NCBI GenBank assembly: GCA_029204225.1
Contig: CM055114.1
Location: forward strand, 12,770,144 to 12,834,143
Length of the DNA stretch: 64,000 nucleotides
Direction of reading: 5' to 3'
Origin: Diphasiastrum complanatum
Taxonomy: Eukaryota; Streptophyta; Lycopodiopsida; Lycopodiales; Lycopodiaceae
Shown: positions 39,665 to 54,600 of the stretch, piece after piece
Layout: every line of letters starts with the position of its first letter
Numbering within the stretch: the first letter of the stretch is position 1
Position numbers and translations under genes: made by a program
The notes under the pieces: model-generated
What the model was told of the DNA's origin: nothing
The model's input: only the letters and a program-made list of their open reading frames with translations
Databases searched by the model: none

Positions 39665-42600
39665 AAACATGAGAGGAAACAATTACAAATCAGATATCCA
39701 GCAAAGATGGTTTTGGTTTTGGTTTTGGTAATTACTAATTAATTAATTACAGAACATCCAGCAAAACAGATCAGATTAATATCTGATTTGTTATCGATTA
39801 GTATCTGATTTGTTATTGATTAGTAATTACAGAACAAAACCAGAGGGGAACCAATAATATCTGATTTGTTATTGATTAATATCAGATTTGTTATTGATTA
39901 GTAGTTACAGAACAAGATGGCTTTGGTAATTAATTTTGACAAATAGCAAAAGAAGGGCATCTAAAAATCAATACCTCTACAATTTCTGTGAACCATACGG
40001 TTCACTGTACGGTTCTGAGAACCGTGGTTAACCGTCCACGGTTCTCAGATTCTATGGTACATATTTATATCTACATCTCCCTGGCATGCATTTCAAGACG
40101 CTTAGCACTAAAACTCCCATTCTAGAATGTGAGCAGTCTGGAAGGCGGGAAATTCAATTTTTGTTTAATGTTTTGTCGTGTAATTAACAATATTTTGTGA
40201 TGTGTAAAAACCATCAATGAAAAGCCCTTGAATGAGAAAATATTTAACTTTAAAGCTTAAAAGCTAAGGCAAATAATCTAGGCAATTGAAAACATAAGGC
40301 TTGGTTCCAAAGAAATTAAATCTACTTTAATATACGAATTGTTCACAATTGAAATAAGGAGCACAACCGCTAAAGCACTTCCAATTTATGCATATCGAAC
40401 AAAGCTGGTAAATTCTACATAACAATGTATGAGGTTGCTTGGACCCTAACACTCTCTACACAGTTTTTTTGTGTCCATCATGACATTTGCATAATTTCAC
40501 TCCGCATACCTTCATTCAATCAACTCGTCTTAACCCCTATTGATTTGCTTCGCTCTTTGCATTTTCCCATTAGCTCACTATAGCTTTTCTCTCATACTTC
40601 TCTCCTCGCTCATAAGCATCTATATTGGCAATGTTCGTATGTAAGCACTCCAGCCATGTTCTCTCTCTATCTTTACCTCCACAACTTGATCTTTCAATTT
40701 ATATTGAATCCAATGTATCTATTCCAATCTATCTAGATGTTAATAGGATGCATAGTTGCAGCACATGATCTAGAATGCTGATCCAGAAATTAGGGTTAGG
40801 GTTTTCGGAACACAAAAAAAATTACAATTAAACTTTTCCTTTTTTTTTTTAGGAACTGTATAAAAGGGCAGAAGCATGTCGCTTTATCAGCAATAGATTG
40901 TTAAAAGCAACCGTGTACAGAGGGAAGCCCTTTTGGAATCATGAGCCATTGCATGTAATTATCACTCTTAATGGTAGTTGGGTCCCAAACTCATGGATGA
41001 TGAGTGAGGGTAAGGATGAACTTGTGCAAGACAACTTAATGGCATAATTTATGGATAGAGTATCAAAAAATTTGAGTTCGTGACTTGGATAAATGGGCTA
41101 ATTCTTTTCTCTAGAACTTGGCCTATAAACAATCCTTGACTTGAGCTCCCAAAATGTTTCATGAAGGCCTAAAGAGTCGTGCTATTAGGGACCAATTTAC
41201 CAATGTAAGAAAATCAGAAAAAAGTTCTAACAATCATTATTTTTTAAGGAAACTCTAGTAGTTAACTAGTTAAAGAGACTGACAAGGCAAACTAAGTACC
41301 TACAACAAACTAACTAGTTAGCCTAATACTACTGGCTAACTAGTTTTAGGCTAACTAAACTATCAAAAAAATTTCAACCATTAGTCTTCTTTCTTAGAAA
41401 ATAAATAAGTTCTTTTTGCAATTCAAGTCACAGATTGCTGACAATCTGAAATGCATGTTCCGGATCGTTGTTGCAATAGATTGTAATCCACTGCAATGTT
41501 GGAGGATGTATCTACTACCTATATGCATAAAGATAGTTTATACATTATGTACTCCAGTATACATATCAAAGAACAATATTTTAAATATAGATCTGCAATG
41601 TTTTCTTTTCTTTTTGTTATATAGATTAGGCTTTCTGATTTAAATTTCATACGTACTTCAATAATACAAACCTAATCTAATCTAGGAACTCAGATTAAGA
41701 TGAATGGAAAATTAAAGCTGCTCAGAATTTTATGCTTGGTCCATCTATGCAATCTAAAGAGCCATTTGCCTAATGAAATTAGAACTTGTGAGCTCTAAAG
41801 CAGAACAATTTGGAACAAGTCCAAAGTTGATAATATTAAGCCAACATTATATGTATATTTTAACTTTTTGGAATACATAAGTTGAATATAACTCATAATT
41901 AGTGAAATACCCACTTTTAGATACTAGTAAAGAAAGGAACAATGTTGGAACTTGGAATACACAATGTCAACTAAGGAAGACTAGAGAAGCACTCTTTGAC
42001 AAATCTGAGCTGCTTCATGTATGTATGTAAGCCATATCCATGGCTAAAATAGAAGACATTGTTTTCTAGACATAGCTTTGATGTGTAGAAGACATTGTTT
42101 TCTATCAAGCAATTTTCTATGTGGTGTAAGCTCCAAGTTTTGATGCATTGATCAAGTCCAAGGTTTGATTGGCTCTCTAACCGTTAGCATATTATATTCT
42201 CTCTCTATTTTACGTATTTGAAATGTCTATGATATACTTTTGGTCGAATTTTGATGCTCTTACCCAACTAGTCAAATTGTGCAACATTGGTGACATCAAT
42301 AGTCAATGCATGTACATGCTATATAGTATCCAAATATGCACTTTAGTAGTCTAAAACCTTAGTTGATCTATTTGAATCTAATATCTATTTGAATGTTTTT
42401 CATGGTCCAAATAGAGATACGTGGACATATCATATGATTAACAATCTTAAAAATATGATATAATTATTATATAGAAATAATAAAATATGACCCCCCTCAA
42501 CATATTTATATATCGATTATTTCATTTCACATAAAAACTCTAAATGCTAAATAGTAATTTCATTACACAGAGACGGTAACTTATGATATGTATTATGATA

Positions 42601-45600
42601 GTTGGGGCCTAGTCCTACACACGTAGTAAACTGAACAATTTTATGTAGACCATCACATATCTTGAAACATTGACTCCAGCATAAACAATCAATATTGTTG
42701 AACCCTCAATGCTTTTCTAGAAAAAACTATTTTCTGTTGTATTTCATAGGAATGCTCCACAATAAGGAGAGTGCTTTGGAACATAGTGTGACTATGATCT
42801 ACATGCATGTAGGAGATATAAAGGAATATGAATTGAACATATAAAACCAGAAAACGTATTCTAATATAGTAATATTGGTATGACGTTACTATACAAAGAC
42901 CTACACAAGTCTTAAATAAGTGGAGTAGATTCACACAATATGTACAAACTACCATCATTATGATTACATGACTCTTTTCAATACCATGCTTATCAACTTA
43001 AAAGGCACTCAAGCATTAGGCATGAAACCTGGCTTCAGCATTTTCCTCATATTTCTCCAAAATTGACAAAGTATGTGATTCCTCATTTTCAGTCTTTGTA
43101 CAGTGTTTGGTTCTATCCACAACAAAGGAGTCTTTTGTTGGAAAGAAACTAGTCCCTGTGGAGCCAATTCTCATGAATCAAGTACAACAAACAATTATCA
43201 CCAATTAATAAGGAATGGGTGATGGCACGAAACTTGAATTAACAGAAGTTTTTTTGGCATGGGAAACTTTGAATGTGTAACTAATGAAAAAAGAATTAGC
43301 GTGCTTTCTATGTTAGTCTGTCGTTTAACGAAAATGTCAAGGTAATCAAGTATAGCTTCTATGCTTGCAACAAGCCAACCTAAATCACCCTCATCAACTT
43401 TCTAGTCTCACATAAAAACTTCTTAGCATCATTTGTTATCTCATGAAAACTCATGTTAAGAAGCAAACGTATCCTAATAATTTTGAAAATCTCAATATTC
43501 AGATTAAAAGTATCAAAAGGAAGTGGAAAACGATAAAACACAAGTCATTGTAAATGTTCACGAATCATACGTTGCAATAAACAAAATGGACATGACAAAT
43601 GATGCCAAATCCTCACGTAATTGCTTCACACATTAGAGGTGGTATTAACTTTGACAAAGACCTTACCTTATAACGATAAATAAGCATGTAATAAAAATAA
43701 TATGATGACTATGACTTTTCATGTTCACAATCTATTTCTTGGAGATGGCTAAAATATAAGGCTATGAAATTCATGTTCAAATGTAAGAGCCCTATTTATT
43801 TGGCATGAGGTTGTGTGTAGCAAACATCATCTATTGTTTGTTTTATATGAGGATGCATATGAGATACATGATGATGATATTGCCAAGTTTGAGTTAAAGG
43901 TAAAATGAAAAAGTTTCATTTTCAAAGAGTCATTCATAAGTAGTTTTCTCAATCTAGGACACACAAATACCATCTTTCAAGACCTCCACCAAGGATCAAA
44001 GACTAGGATGTTGAACCCATGGAACCAACCGGAATCGGATGGTGGACAAACCGACCCAACCAAATCTAGATCAAACGGATCTAGCCCCCAAGCTATGGAC
44101 CCACCGATGCTCAATAGGAAAGAGATGTCACTCTAGCAGCAAATAGCTACAATCTCCAAATCTAGCTCCCCTCCATGGGAGACCTATGGGTATACTTATA
44201 CCCTTCAAGGCTCCTCCTCAACTAGGAGTGAACTGTGAAACCTCACTGGACACATCAGTAGCCTAACTGAGCCACCTCATCCACTTCCCATATGAGTCAT
44301 TGTTAGTACCATACCAATCCACCATCTAGAGTTTCAGGTCTTTAACCATTAATTACGACTTTGATTCCATGAGGCCCCAAACCCCTCATAATCATTAATT
44401 TAAGGATCGAGGTAGGCCTTCCTCCTTACGAGATAATTAATTCAAGATCAGTCCAAACGTGGGCATAACATTCTTCCCCCCCTTATTCAAGTTCTGTCCT
44501 CAAAACTTAAAAGTAGGGAAGTTCCTTCTCAGGCCACCATCCTGTTCCCAAGAGTCATCATCGTCTGTATGACCTTTCCATCGAACCACATGCTCAGTAA
44601 CTATACGATTTCGCAATCATTTAGTTTTGGCACTCCGCTCATTGATATTATATGAAGATTTGTGTTGTGTAGCTCTAATGATACAAGAGATGTCTTATAT
44701 GCAAAAAGATTAATGTTATAGTATCCACTCTAGTATGTGGGGTTCTCAGCTTCCCATTACCTCCTTTTTCTACACACGCCATCCTCAAAAAGTTAAAGAG
44801 TTAAAATCAAAGGATGAAGCAACCATTTCTTTTGCACATCGCTAGTAGCAACAAAGCCCACAACCTCACAAGTCATGCATCATGCCTCACAAACATATTT
44901 GTAGATGTCTCCCACAACACATGGTATTCATCCCAACACCATCACAACCTTTTCCATGTACATGTATCATGATATTACTTGATGGACACCTTGCAAATAA
45001 GTACTATTTTTTTTCGTATAGGCTTGTTTTGTTGGAGCTCTCTACTAGTTTTTGGTTTGTTATGGTTATCTACTCATTCAAATATGTCTAGCATTAGATA
45101 AGTTTTTATAGTTTTGCATCAGAGACATTTTTACACTCCCTAAGTTGAATCATACTTAGATGTACTTCTAGTCTTATGTACCTTTTGGTACCTCTAATGA
45201 GGCTTTATTTTTCTCTTTCTATCAATTTGCTGGCTGTCCTTATCAAGGCTTGTGACAATTTGTGTATGATAGTGTAGAGTAGACAAGTTCCTCTACAAGA
45301 GGGCTTGCATAGCAACCCATTAAAAATCTATAAGGTCCTTGCTACAATTTGGTCTAGTTATGAGGAACTCATAGTTTCGTACAAAGAGAAACGAGTACAT
45401 ACAACAAATTCCAAATGCGCTCCTTACGTATCAAAATTCCTTCAAAAAAAAATTGTTTAGAACACAATTCTTAGCATTAAAAAAAACTTCAAAAGAAAAT
45501 TTCAAAAATACTTTATACATTTCATAAGTACGAAACAAAGCATACACTACCAAAACGTACAAAACGGGTATGTCGGGAGCACCTACACAAGAAAGCTAAA

Positions 45601-48600
45601 ATAATCCAAAATATAATGGCTTTCAAACAAAAAGGAAAGGGTGTCGAAGGTGAATTTCGCCTTGAAGGGGAAAATCTCTTCATTGTATAGAAACAATTCA
45701 AAATGTTGCCAAGCCCTAAATTTTCATATTTCCTCCAAGTCAATTGAAGGGAGGTAGCTTTTGCTTCATATAAATAGCTATTTGTTTGTTAGTTTTGATA
45801 ATTTGGAGTCTTGAACTTCTTGTAGGGGAACTACACATTCTTGGAGATCTTAACTTGAGATCTGCCGGAGCTATCGGCAGCCCTTGATATTCATTCGACA
45901 TTCTTACTTGGAGAATGCTTTGTGGATGCTTTTTGCTGTCTTATACTTCATTTGATACCAATATCTGTAAATGCGTTCATGACACAATTTCTTCCCATAA
46001 TACCTAGAATTAGAGATGATGTACCGGATGATAAATGTAAGATGAAAGCTGAAAAAAGGAAACTACAAGATCCAAAGTTATAGCATCTAGTCAACTAAGG
46101 GCCTACTGTGACAATTGACTGAATTGGTGTACAAAGATCTTGAAAGGGGCAGACTAATATATAAAAGAGATGAAGTGAGAAGAAACCTTGAAATTAAAAA
46201 TTATATCTCACGAAAGAGCTCAAAATTTTAGTGCCCAACAAAAATGAAGATGTGATGAATGTAGAAAGTGGACTGACTAGCAATCTTCTTATCCACTATT
46301 GTTCTTACATTATCTGTAATCAAGGGTTCATGAAATCAGATACGTTGCAGAGTAGAGTCAAAAACTATGCCAAATTTCTAAAACAGGATGCAAAGATATG
46401 CTGGTTAAAATTTCCTATTAAGACAAGAATAATGCAGATTGCTTTAAGGACCAAAAGAGAAAACAAAACCTCAATGAACATATAGATAGTGATAAAGATG
46501 AAAAGGTCACCAAAAAAATCCACAATTAAGAGCAACATTTAATATTCTGCAAACAAATCAAGTAGGACCTCCATTTAACAAAAGACCACTTGACCATGCA
46601 TGCTACCATTGCTGTTGGAGCACATAGTGCATTCTCTTTCATGCACCATTTTATTTGAAAACTTGGCATTTTGGCACTCACCATGACGAAGATCGTCTTC
46701 TAGGACTGCTGCCTCCATAGCTGGACATGAAAAAAGCACTCCGTTGGCTCCTGCTGTGAAAATCCTCCTACCAGCTACAGTAACACAGGTTATCCCTCCA
46801 TTGTATCCATCATACATTTGAATATCACGCACTTTTACAGGGGCATGCAATGGATCCAAAACCATTTTCCGGAGTTGCAAAACACCATCTTCCGCTCCCG
46901 TCAGTAGTACCGATGTTTTTTCACATAACACTGCCAAAAAGAAAAGCCCTTCTTGTAATACTGCATAAAAAAATTGAGTTGCTTCTTTTGTGGTCAACTT
47001 CTGCTCTTACAACAAAGAAGGATACCCCTACTTAAGTTGAAGCTGCATAACTCTGGAGAGAAGAGAATCATAGCAACTATCACCTATAGCGCATCCCGGC
47101 TTTGAGTGAGCAGGTATGTGGAAGTGTGCAAGAAGTGGCATCCCATCAGAGCCAGTCCATGCCTGTAAACTGTCTGGAAGTCTATATTGGTGTAACTTCT
47201 TATCCTGTCCTAATCCCCATATTACCTTCCTTTCCACCCCTTCCTTTTCCAGGTAATATTTTCCAACCACAATTGCGAGCAATGGAACTGCAATACAAAA
47301 ACTGCAACATCCAAATGAAGATTTGCCATTGTTAATAAGTGATCAGAAAATTTACAGATGAATATAATAAGGCATCAATTTGAGCACAATGTTGATTGCA
47401 ATGGTTGCATGTAGCATATAGCTACCTAGTATTGTAGCATCTATTTATATGCATGTTCAAAAGTTAGAAAAGGGCACATCAATCATAGTTGCCAGGGAAC
47501 GGGAACAAAATGGGAACGGGAACGTTTTTAAGGACTTCGGAATGAGGGAACGCCACGTCATTAGATATAAGTTTGAAACCGTGCTCAGGAAAACCAGCAA
47601 AGTGAAGGAATGGCACTGGCTCAAAAACGAGTATCTTGATACTTTTGATGGGTTTTCATATAGGCAATATGAAACCTTTTGTGGGTAACAGTCAAAAAAA
47701 AACTGAGAAGCTTCAAAGAACGCAGGTTTTATTTGAAGATTTTGCTTTTGCTACTTCGGAACACGTTTCCACCCCTGGGAACGTGCTTGGGAACACGTTC
47801 CCACTGCTACGGGAACGTTCCCACCTGGGAACGCGTTCCCGGGAACGCCAGGTAGGTAGGAATGTGGGGAACACGTTCCCAAAGGGGGGAACACATTCCC
47901 TGGTAACTGACATTAACAACGAGCAGTGAATTATGTGGGAAAAACTGCATTTTTCCAAGATTTTTTTTTTATGTTCCCTTTTAAATTTTTTATATGTGTT
48001 AACATATTTGGTAAGGGAGTGAATCCTCAAAATATGGCATCCCAGACTTATTAGTAAATTTTGTCGATATAGTTCACAGTAAATAAATTATCTAAGCATA
48101 ACTATTTCTTGAATCAGAAATTACGAGACTTACCTAGTACACATGGCCCACGTTTGACATTGCATTTAATACTCCAAATTAATTATGAAAAAGTTGGATC
48201 TTGTTTGAACTTATCAGCCTTGACCTTTATTGAAATGTTTTTAAGATGTAGCCCAAGACAAAACAGCAGTGATCTACTATGTCTTCTTCACTGTCCACAT
48301 TTGTGAACCATGAAAGGTCTCGAATGTTGTTTTGGGAGGTTAGTCAACTTTAATCATTATCCTTTATCTCATATAAATTTCTGGCATAGTTGAACCATGA
48401 ATCCAATGTAATATTCTTGGATTTGTTTGTGGGTTTATCAAATAGAGTCTTATAAAACTGTCTTAGATCCATTTGCCACATTCTTCAAAACATGGTGTTG
48501 TTATTGTTTAAAAATACGTCATTTTCTTCCGTTAGTCTCATATAAGCCTCGGTGACATCCTCTTTATCCATATTATATTTGATATCTCCTTTGAGCATAT

Positions 48601-51600
48601 TTGCATTCTTTACCAAAGCATTGGTTGCACGGAAGCTTCCCTTCAATGGCTTTTTGTGCTTGTGGAAATTAAAAAAAATTTCAGCACTTTTGTGATTGCC
48701 TCTACTTATGTATTTTTCTTGTGTTGTGATTGTGTTGTAAAGCTGTGCTGAATTCTGCTTCAATAGTGTGATACAGTCCTCTTCTTTGTGGAGGGTCATC
48801 TTCCACCAAGAATTTATGTAGTTGCATTGCTGAAGAGAGATGACATGCACTTATATCATTTCCTCAACCATGTCTTCAGGGATGTCGACTTGTTAAGCAC
48901 AAGCATCACCCAAACACTTCTCCATTGCCAATTTTTCAAGAGTGTATCATGCTACAATCTTCCAAAAAAACCTTGCAAGGATGATTTGGGGGGGCATTGA
49001 GGCTACCTTGGGGAAAGAGGATCCAGACCAATGAGAATGTTCTGGGGCCTGTTTGCATTCTCAGATTCATACATCATTGTAGGCTTAACCAGGTTTTTAT
49101 TAAAATGGCATTCGAAGATGCCTCTTGAGAGTACGCTTGGAAGCACATCCTCTTCTTAGTGCGTAAGGAGGAATATCCCTTCTCAAGTGCTGTTGGTTTT
49201 GTGCTGAAAATGCGGCCTGAGCAGTGGGCTAGAGAGCTGCAAGATGAACTGAACTCTAGGAGAGTATCTTTTAGTGGATGTATTCGGCCGATAGTATTTG
49301 TCAATGCACTATACCTACTTTCCTATTTGAATCTCACATAATTGAGCTCTCCCATTCATGAAGCCTACATAAGATCAGATCCTTGTCACTGTCAATACTC
49401 TTTATTCAGCATGATGTATGCGCCTTGGTAATGTCTGCATGATAAACTTGGCCAGTGGAAAACCACAAGACATTGAGGACATTCAAGCAGAAGTCTTCAA
49501 AATAGGCAAGGACATTACAGCTCTCTAGATAAACGACCTATTTGACCATTTTTTAAGAAAATATTCCCCAATGCTGAAAAAAGGCATGATTGTTCCTTTG
49601 TTTAGCAAGGATGATCCCACTAACTATTCAATCATTATGATTAGACGTACTTTTGCATGGTTATGGAAAAGAGTTTTTGAAATCCCTAGAATGATAAATT
49701 TTGATCCCCCCAGTTTTTCGAGTTACAATTTGCAATCTTTGGATATCAATTTGTAGCCCTGTAGTATGGGAAAAAACAAAACTCATTGAAAAGTACAAAA
49801 AGGATGAAGTCTCAAAATAGGTTAGAAATTGAAACTCAATAACTCAACTTATCATGATCACAATGGGCATTTCTAAAGGGAATACTCAGCAGCCTAATGT
49901 AGGGAGATTGGGAATATAGGTAAATTGAGCTAAAGATCCAAATATTGTACCCCTATAATATGTATGTAAATGCATCATATGTCGTTGATGTTACTCTTTA
50001 TTCTATGAGAGAGATCTACAGAATTTTGTTAATGAAGAAATCAACCAGATTACAAACTAACCTGATTCGTCTGAGGACCTTATTCTCAAAAAATAAACCA
50101 CCACCAGAAGCTTTGCTTGTAGGAACCTTTAGTTTCACTATCTCACCTCTTGCCAAGGAAACTAGTATGAACATATCATCGAAGCCAGCGGACCCTGCAA
50201 AATAGATTTCAAATTGATCACATAAGAAAAAAAACCATGCATATGACTACTTTAATTGCTATTGCTAGTACTTTCCTGGTAGCTCAAATTCATTAACGTC
50301 CTCAAAACTGAGTTGCACTGGAAACAAGGATTTAGCTTGAAGAATAACACAGGGATTCTTACTCTAAAGTTTGAGGAGGGACGACGTAATGCATTGCATA
50401 CAATTCTCCTTACTATCAATTTTTGCAAAAACCAACGTGATGTTTAATAACTGTGCTAATTCCTATGGAAACATTTTCATACGTTCCCTCAAGATAGTAG
50501 ATTGAATAATGGTGGATACAAAGTCACAACTCTTATATGAATCAGGACAGAGAAGACATTTTCCATCTTGCAGGGCATAGTGTTCAATTTTTAACTTCAA
50601 TTGAAATATGAGCTATGCCCATAGGAGGCTTTCAGACCATGAGACTTTGGAACATCCCAAGCTATATCAAGGATCGAATCTTTAAGCAGAGCGTATCCAA
50701 GTAAATCGAGCTCATCCATGTCCGAAGCTCCGGTTTTTAGAAAGAATAACTTTCCATCTAACTTTGAAACTGCAACAATATTTGAGCCTGCTGGGTTGAA
50801 ACTTATCTGCATCACACGAGGAAAGACGAAGTGTAAACTTGAACGTCCAGCTTTCTGCACTGCATCATATCCGTCCAAAAGCGATCATTTAAAAAATACA
50901 CAGCAGTAGCTTAATCAAAGAACAATATAAGAATGCGCCTTTCACATTACAACAGAGCAGTGTATCTTCATTTCATCACCTTCAACATAACACTGTGAAT
51001 ATAATGTGAAGTATTCCCGCTAAAAACTTGTCAAATAACAATTCCAGTCATTTTACAAATACACTCAGCATTCAAGAAGTCCTCTCCTAAAGTTACAAGA
51101 GACTTCCAGGAACTCGGCAAGCCAGCTGATCTGAATGTTATGTAGCAGATGACTTCTTTCTTGAATTTGGCTGATCTGAATTTTATGTATCATGTGACTT
51201 CATTCTTGAATTTAATTTTTCGAATTGACAAAGTGGTTACTGTAACTTTCAATAGCATCTTAGGATGATTGAAGCAGCCTATCAAGCCTCAAGCCCGATC
51301 ATAAAGACTTGGCACAGAAAGTATGAATCTTCTGGGACAATCTCTTCCCCACTGTAGCATAAAATGAGCTCTAGCAGCATACTTGGTAGCAAAAGCCTTG
51401 TCTGTTAGGAGAATCTTTCAAAAAAGAACTAAAATATAAAAGTTTATTATGAGTCATGACTTACCACCACAATAGCTACTGTATAAGTTACTTTCTCTTG
51501 TGTGTCCATTTTGTGTAGATGAGTTTAATTGAACTCAAGACTGGTATCAGAGGAAAGGAGGTGTTCACAAATAATATCCTCTTTGTCAGCAATGTAGCTA

Positions 51601-54600
51601 ACAAACTTTCAAAACTTTGGGTTGGGAAATGAAACTTTTTTGGGTTCTCTCTTAGCTGGTTTTGAAGCCCAGAATGATGAGGATCTTAAAAAAATAGACC
51701 TCAAATTTGAGCTGAAAAAGAAAACATATACTTGAGCTGATTAAGATATTTATGAGTCTTTCAGATGTTTGAACTTTTATATTTTAAAACAATTGTATGT
51801 ACACCAAGGTTCTGTAAATATAAATTGGGAATATTTGGTACTTATTTGGGCTTTCATGTCCTGTAGTTTTTTATTTTTAAGCAAATGCTTTATAGCTGGA
51901 ATGAGCTGAATCAGTTTCTACTGATATTTGATGGTTCACATTTCATATACTTTAAATTAAAGGTTTTATTGTTGCATGTGTTTTAAAGGCAACTTTGTCC
52001 TATATTTCTGTGTCAAATTCTTTAAACTTTTGAGAGAAGATTTCGATGTTTGGAGCATTTTTCCCAATGTTTAAAGCACATTTCAAAAATTCTGCCTTCA
52101 GAAAAGATTTCAGATAGGCCCATTTCCAAACACTTTGGAACCTCTTCTGAAAATGTTTAATTGCTAATAAATTCTCCAGAGGCACATCCATAAGTTCATT
52201 CAAAACGTTGCCAAACATGCATTTCTAAGTTCTTCCAGCATTACAATTTCTGTGCTACTTCAGAAATTTGCAACCTACTAGTCACCTTGATCAACTGACA
52301 ATTTTGTTCAATCAATATGTTTGCTTGTCAAATCTAGACAAACAACAAACAGGTAGCATTTTAGTCAAGTCAGAACCCCTCAATCAACGGCTTGGCATTT
52401 AAATCAGCAAAGCAACAGACAAGGCTTGAGACCTGCCAAGAGCAGGCATGCAAGTCCATCCAAAGCTTAAAATTGAAGGCTTCAGAAATTCCATGCCTCA
52501 TGCAGATTCTGAAGTCGACAAACCTATGAGACCACATCTGACTATTTGGTTATGAATTGTGCATTAGAATGTTCTGTCTCAATGATGAAGCGACACAAAA
52601 GAAATGTAAACTTAGCATATGAATTCCTGAGTGGAGGATAATTAAGTCATTTTGGCAGAAAAGTTCAAAACAGATGAAGCTCTTGATTTATGTGTAAATT
52701 CTCTTTGTAATAGGTGGCCAAGTGATGGTAAGACACCTTTTGAAGCTCTTTTTGGTAGGAGGCCGAGTGTCAAGTTCTTCAAGATCTTTGGATGTACTTG
52801 CCATGTCAACATTACACTTGATGATAGGACAAAGAAGATATTTCATCAAAGAATGGCATTTTTGTTGGATATAGTGAAGTGAGTTCCTTCAACAAGAAAG
52901 GTGGCCATAAGTAGGGATGTCCTATTTAATGAAGGAAATATTCCAAATCTTGACCTATTGATGTTAGGATCCTGCACAGATTTCAGGACTGACTATTGTT
53001 GCCTTTATCGTCGCTAAAAGTTACCAATGCATATTATAGTTAGAATACCCAATACCAACAGTTAAAGTAACAGATTTTCAGAATTAAATTCGCATATGTA
53101 TGGAGGATCTCTTCCATCAATGCTTAACCCCACAGTGGTACCTTTGCATGCACTTTAAGATCTGGTTAGCACCAACAGATTAGTACAAGCTTAAAACTAA
53201 TCTGCATCTCCCATCTGAACTATACCTCAGGTTCTATACCTCAGGTTCTCATGATGAAATTGAAAATACAAGTCAAGTAATCAAAGCCCAAGTTTCTTTA
53301 GGATCCCAGTTCCAATGAAATCATGATTCATGGTAGGAAAGAAGACACTACAATTTGTAACTTCCTAACTAAGCACCTTTCACTGTTCACTAGAAGCAAT
53401 ATAGCAATATAAAACTCTTCACTTCATTATAAATATAACGCTCACGTTAGTAATGTGGATCCCATGCTTATCTATTTGATAAATGAACAGAATACATGGT
53501 TGCTATTATCATACATGACTGAAATGTGAGGACCCACTAATGACATGTACAAAAAAACAAATTTTATGCCATACTTCAACTATAGAAACTTGGTTGCTAT
53601 TGTCCCATCAACAGATCATACCATAAAGGCGGAGGAAGTTCACAGGAGCACGTATCTATCACAGGAGCAGGTATCTATGTATGTGCATCCAACATTGATA
53701 AAGAGTTCAGCCATCTCAAAATCTCGTTAAGCAGCAATGAGTTACAGGGACTTGAACAACATGAAAGTGTTTCAATATAAAAATTTCTATATAGCCGGCT
53801 TATTAACAAGGCACATGCAGAGAGATAGCCCAACACACCTTGACAAGCATGACCATGTTAGGACCCACAACCATGATCCCCACCAGGACCGGTAAGTACT
53901 CCTATGACCATCATTTGGTTCCAGTGACCAGTCACACCAATAGGCACCTGCCAATCATGGGGGGTGCGTCATAGTCGCTCGACGCTGACATAGTGCAAAG
54001 GCGCACATATGCATAGTGATGCATAATTGTCATGCCAGTGACAGAGCCGCTAGCTGGGCTATATGGGCCGGGGCTAGGCCATCGACAAGAATGGGTAATC
54101 GTTCCACTACTGAGCGCAGCGGTGCACAGAATTGGTAACCAAAAGACTCCAATGGGTGTTGTTCAGCAATTCGGGTACTGTTGAGTCCCAGGTCGCCTAG
54201 CCAGCCATGCATGGATGCCACATGCCCTGGAACTAGAATAGCAGGTAAGAGGTTATAAGGGTTACCTAAGGATGGGAGGAGCTTGATTCTACACTACAGC
54301 TTTCGGTGATTGGATGTCCTTGGAGTGTAACACCATACATCTTAGTTGGAAGTTAAAACCTTTCTTTGACATCAGCTTACAAAAACTTTAAAAAGAACAG
54401 TTATCAAACTTTCAATTTGAAGATAGTCGTCTCTCAATGATGCATACTTAGTGTAGCTTTCTGTTTTGTACCTTTTCTAGAGATCCAGGATGCAGCTTAG
54501 CTTGAAAAATAATTGCCAAGCGACCTGCACTATCCAGTTTCATCTTATGTATGTCCCCACTTACGGAGCCATTGATAACCATGTTCTGCAACAAGGATCA

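Larger units (their letters stand above)
36128..40056. mobile_element. hAT-like element of the GAACCGTGG family, split by LINEs
   Basis: It starts CATACAACCCACGGTTCCCA and ends GATTCTATG, with a perfect 8-bp duplication GTACATAT (36120-36127 and 40057-40064). The subterminal words (GAACCGTGG, TACGGTTC) and AATTAATT interior match the 14.9 kb element. The original unit was about 850 bp (36128-36580 plus about 39661-40056); 3 kb of LINE sequence sits in the middle. Confidence 0.9.

Noticed and set aside
46575-47301. A separate small WD40 gene
   Set aside because: Phases and splice sites link it to the exons on both sides, so it is part of the long gene.
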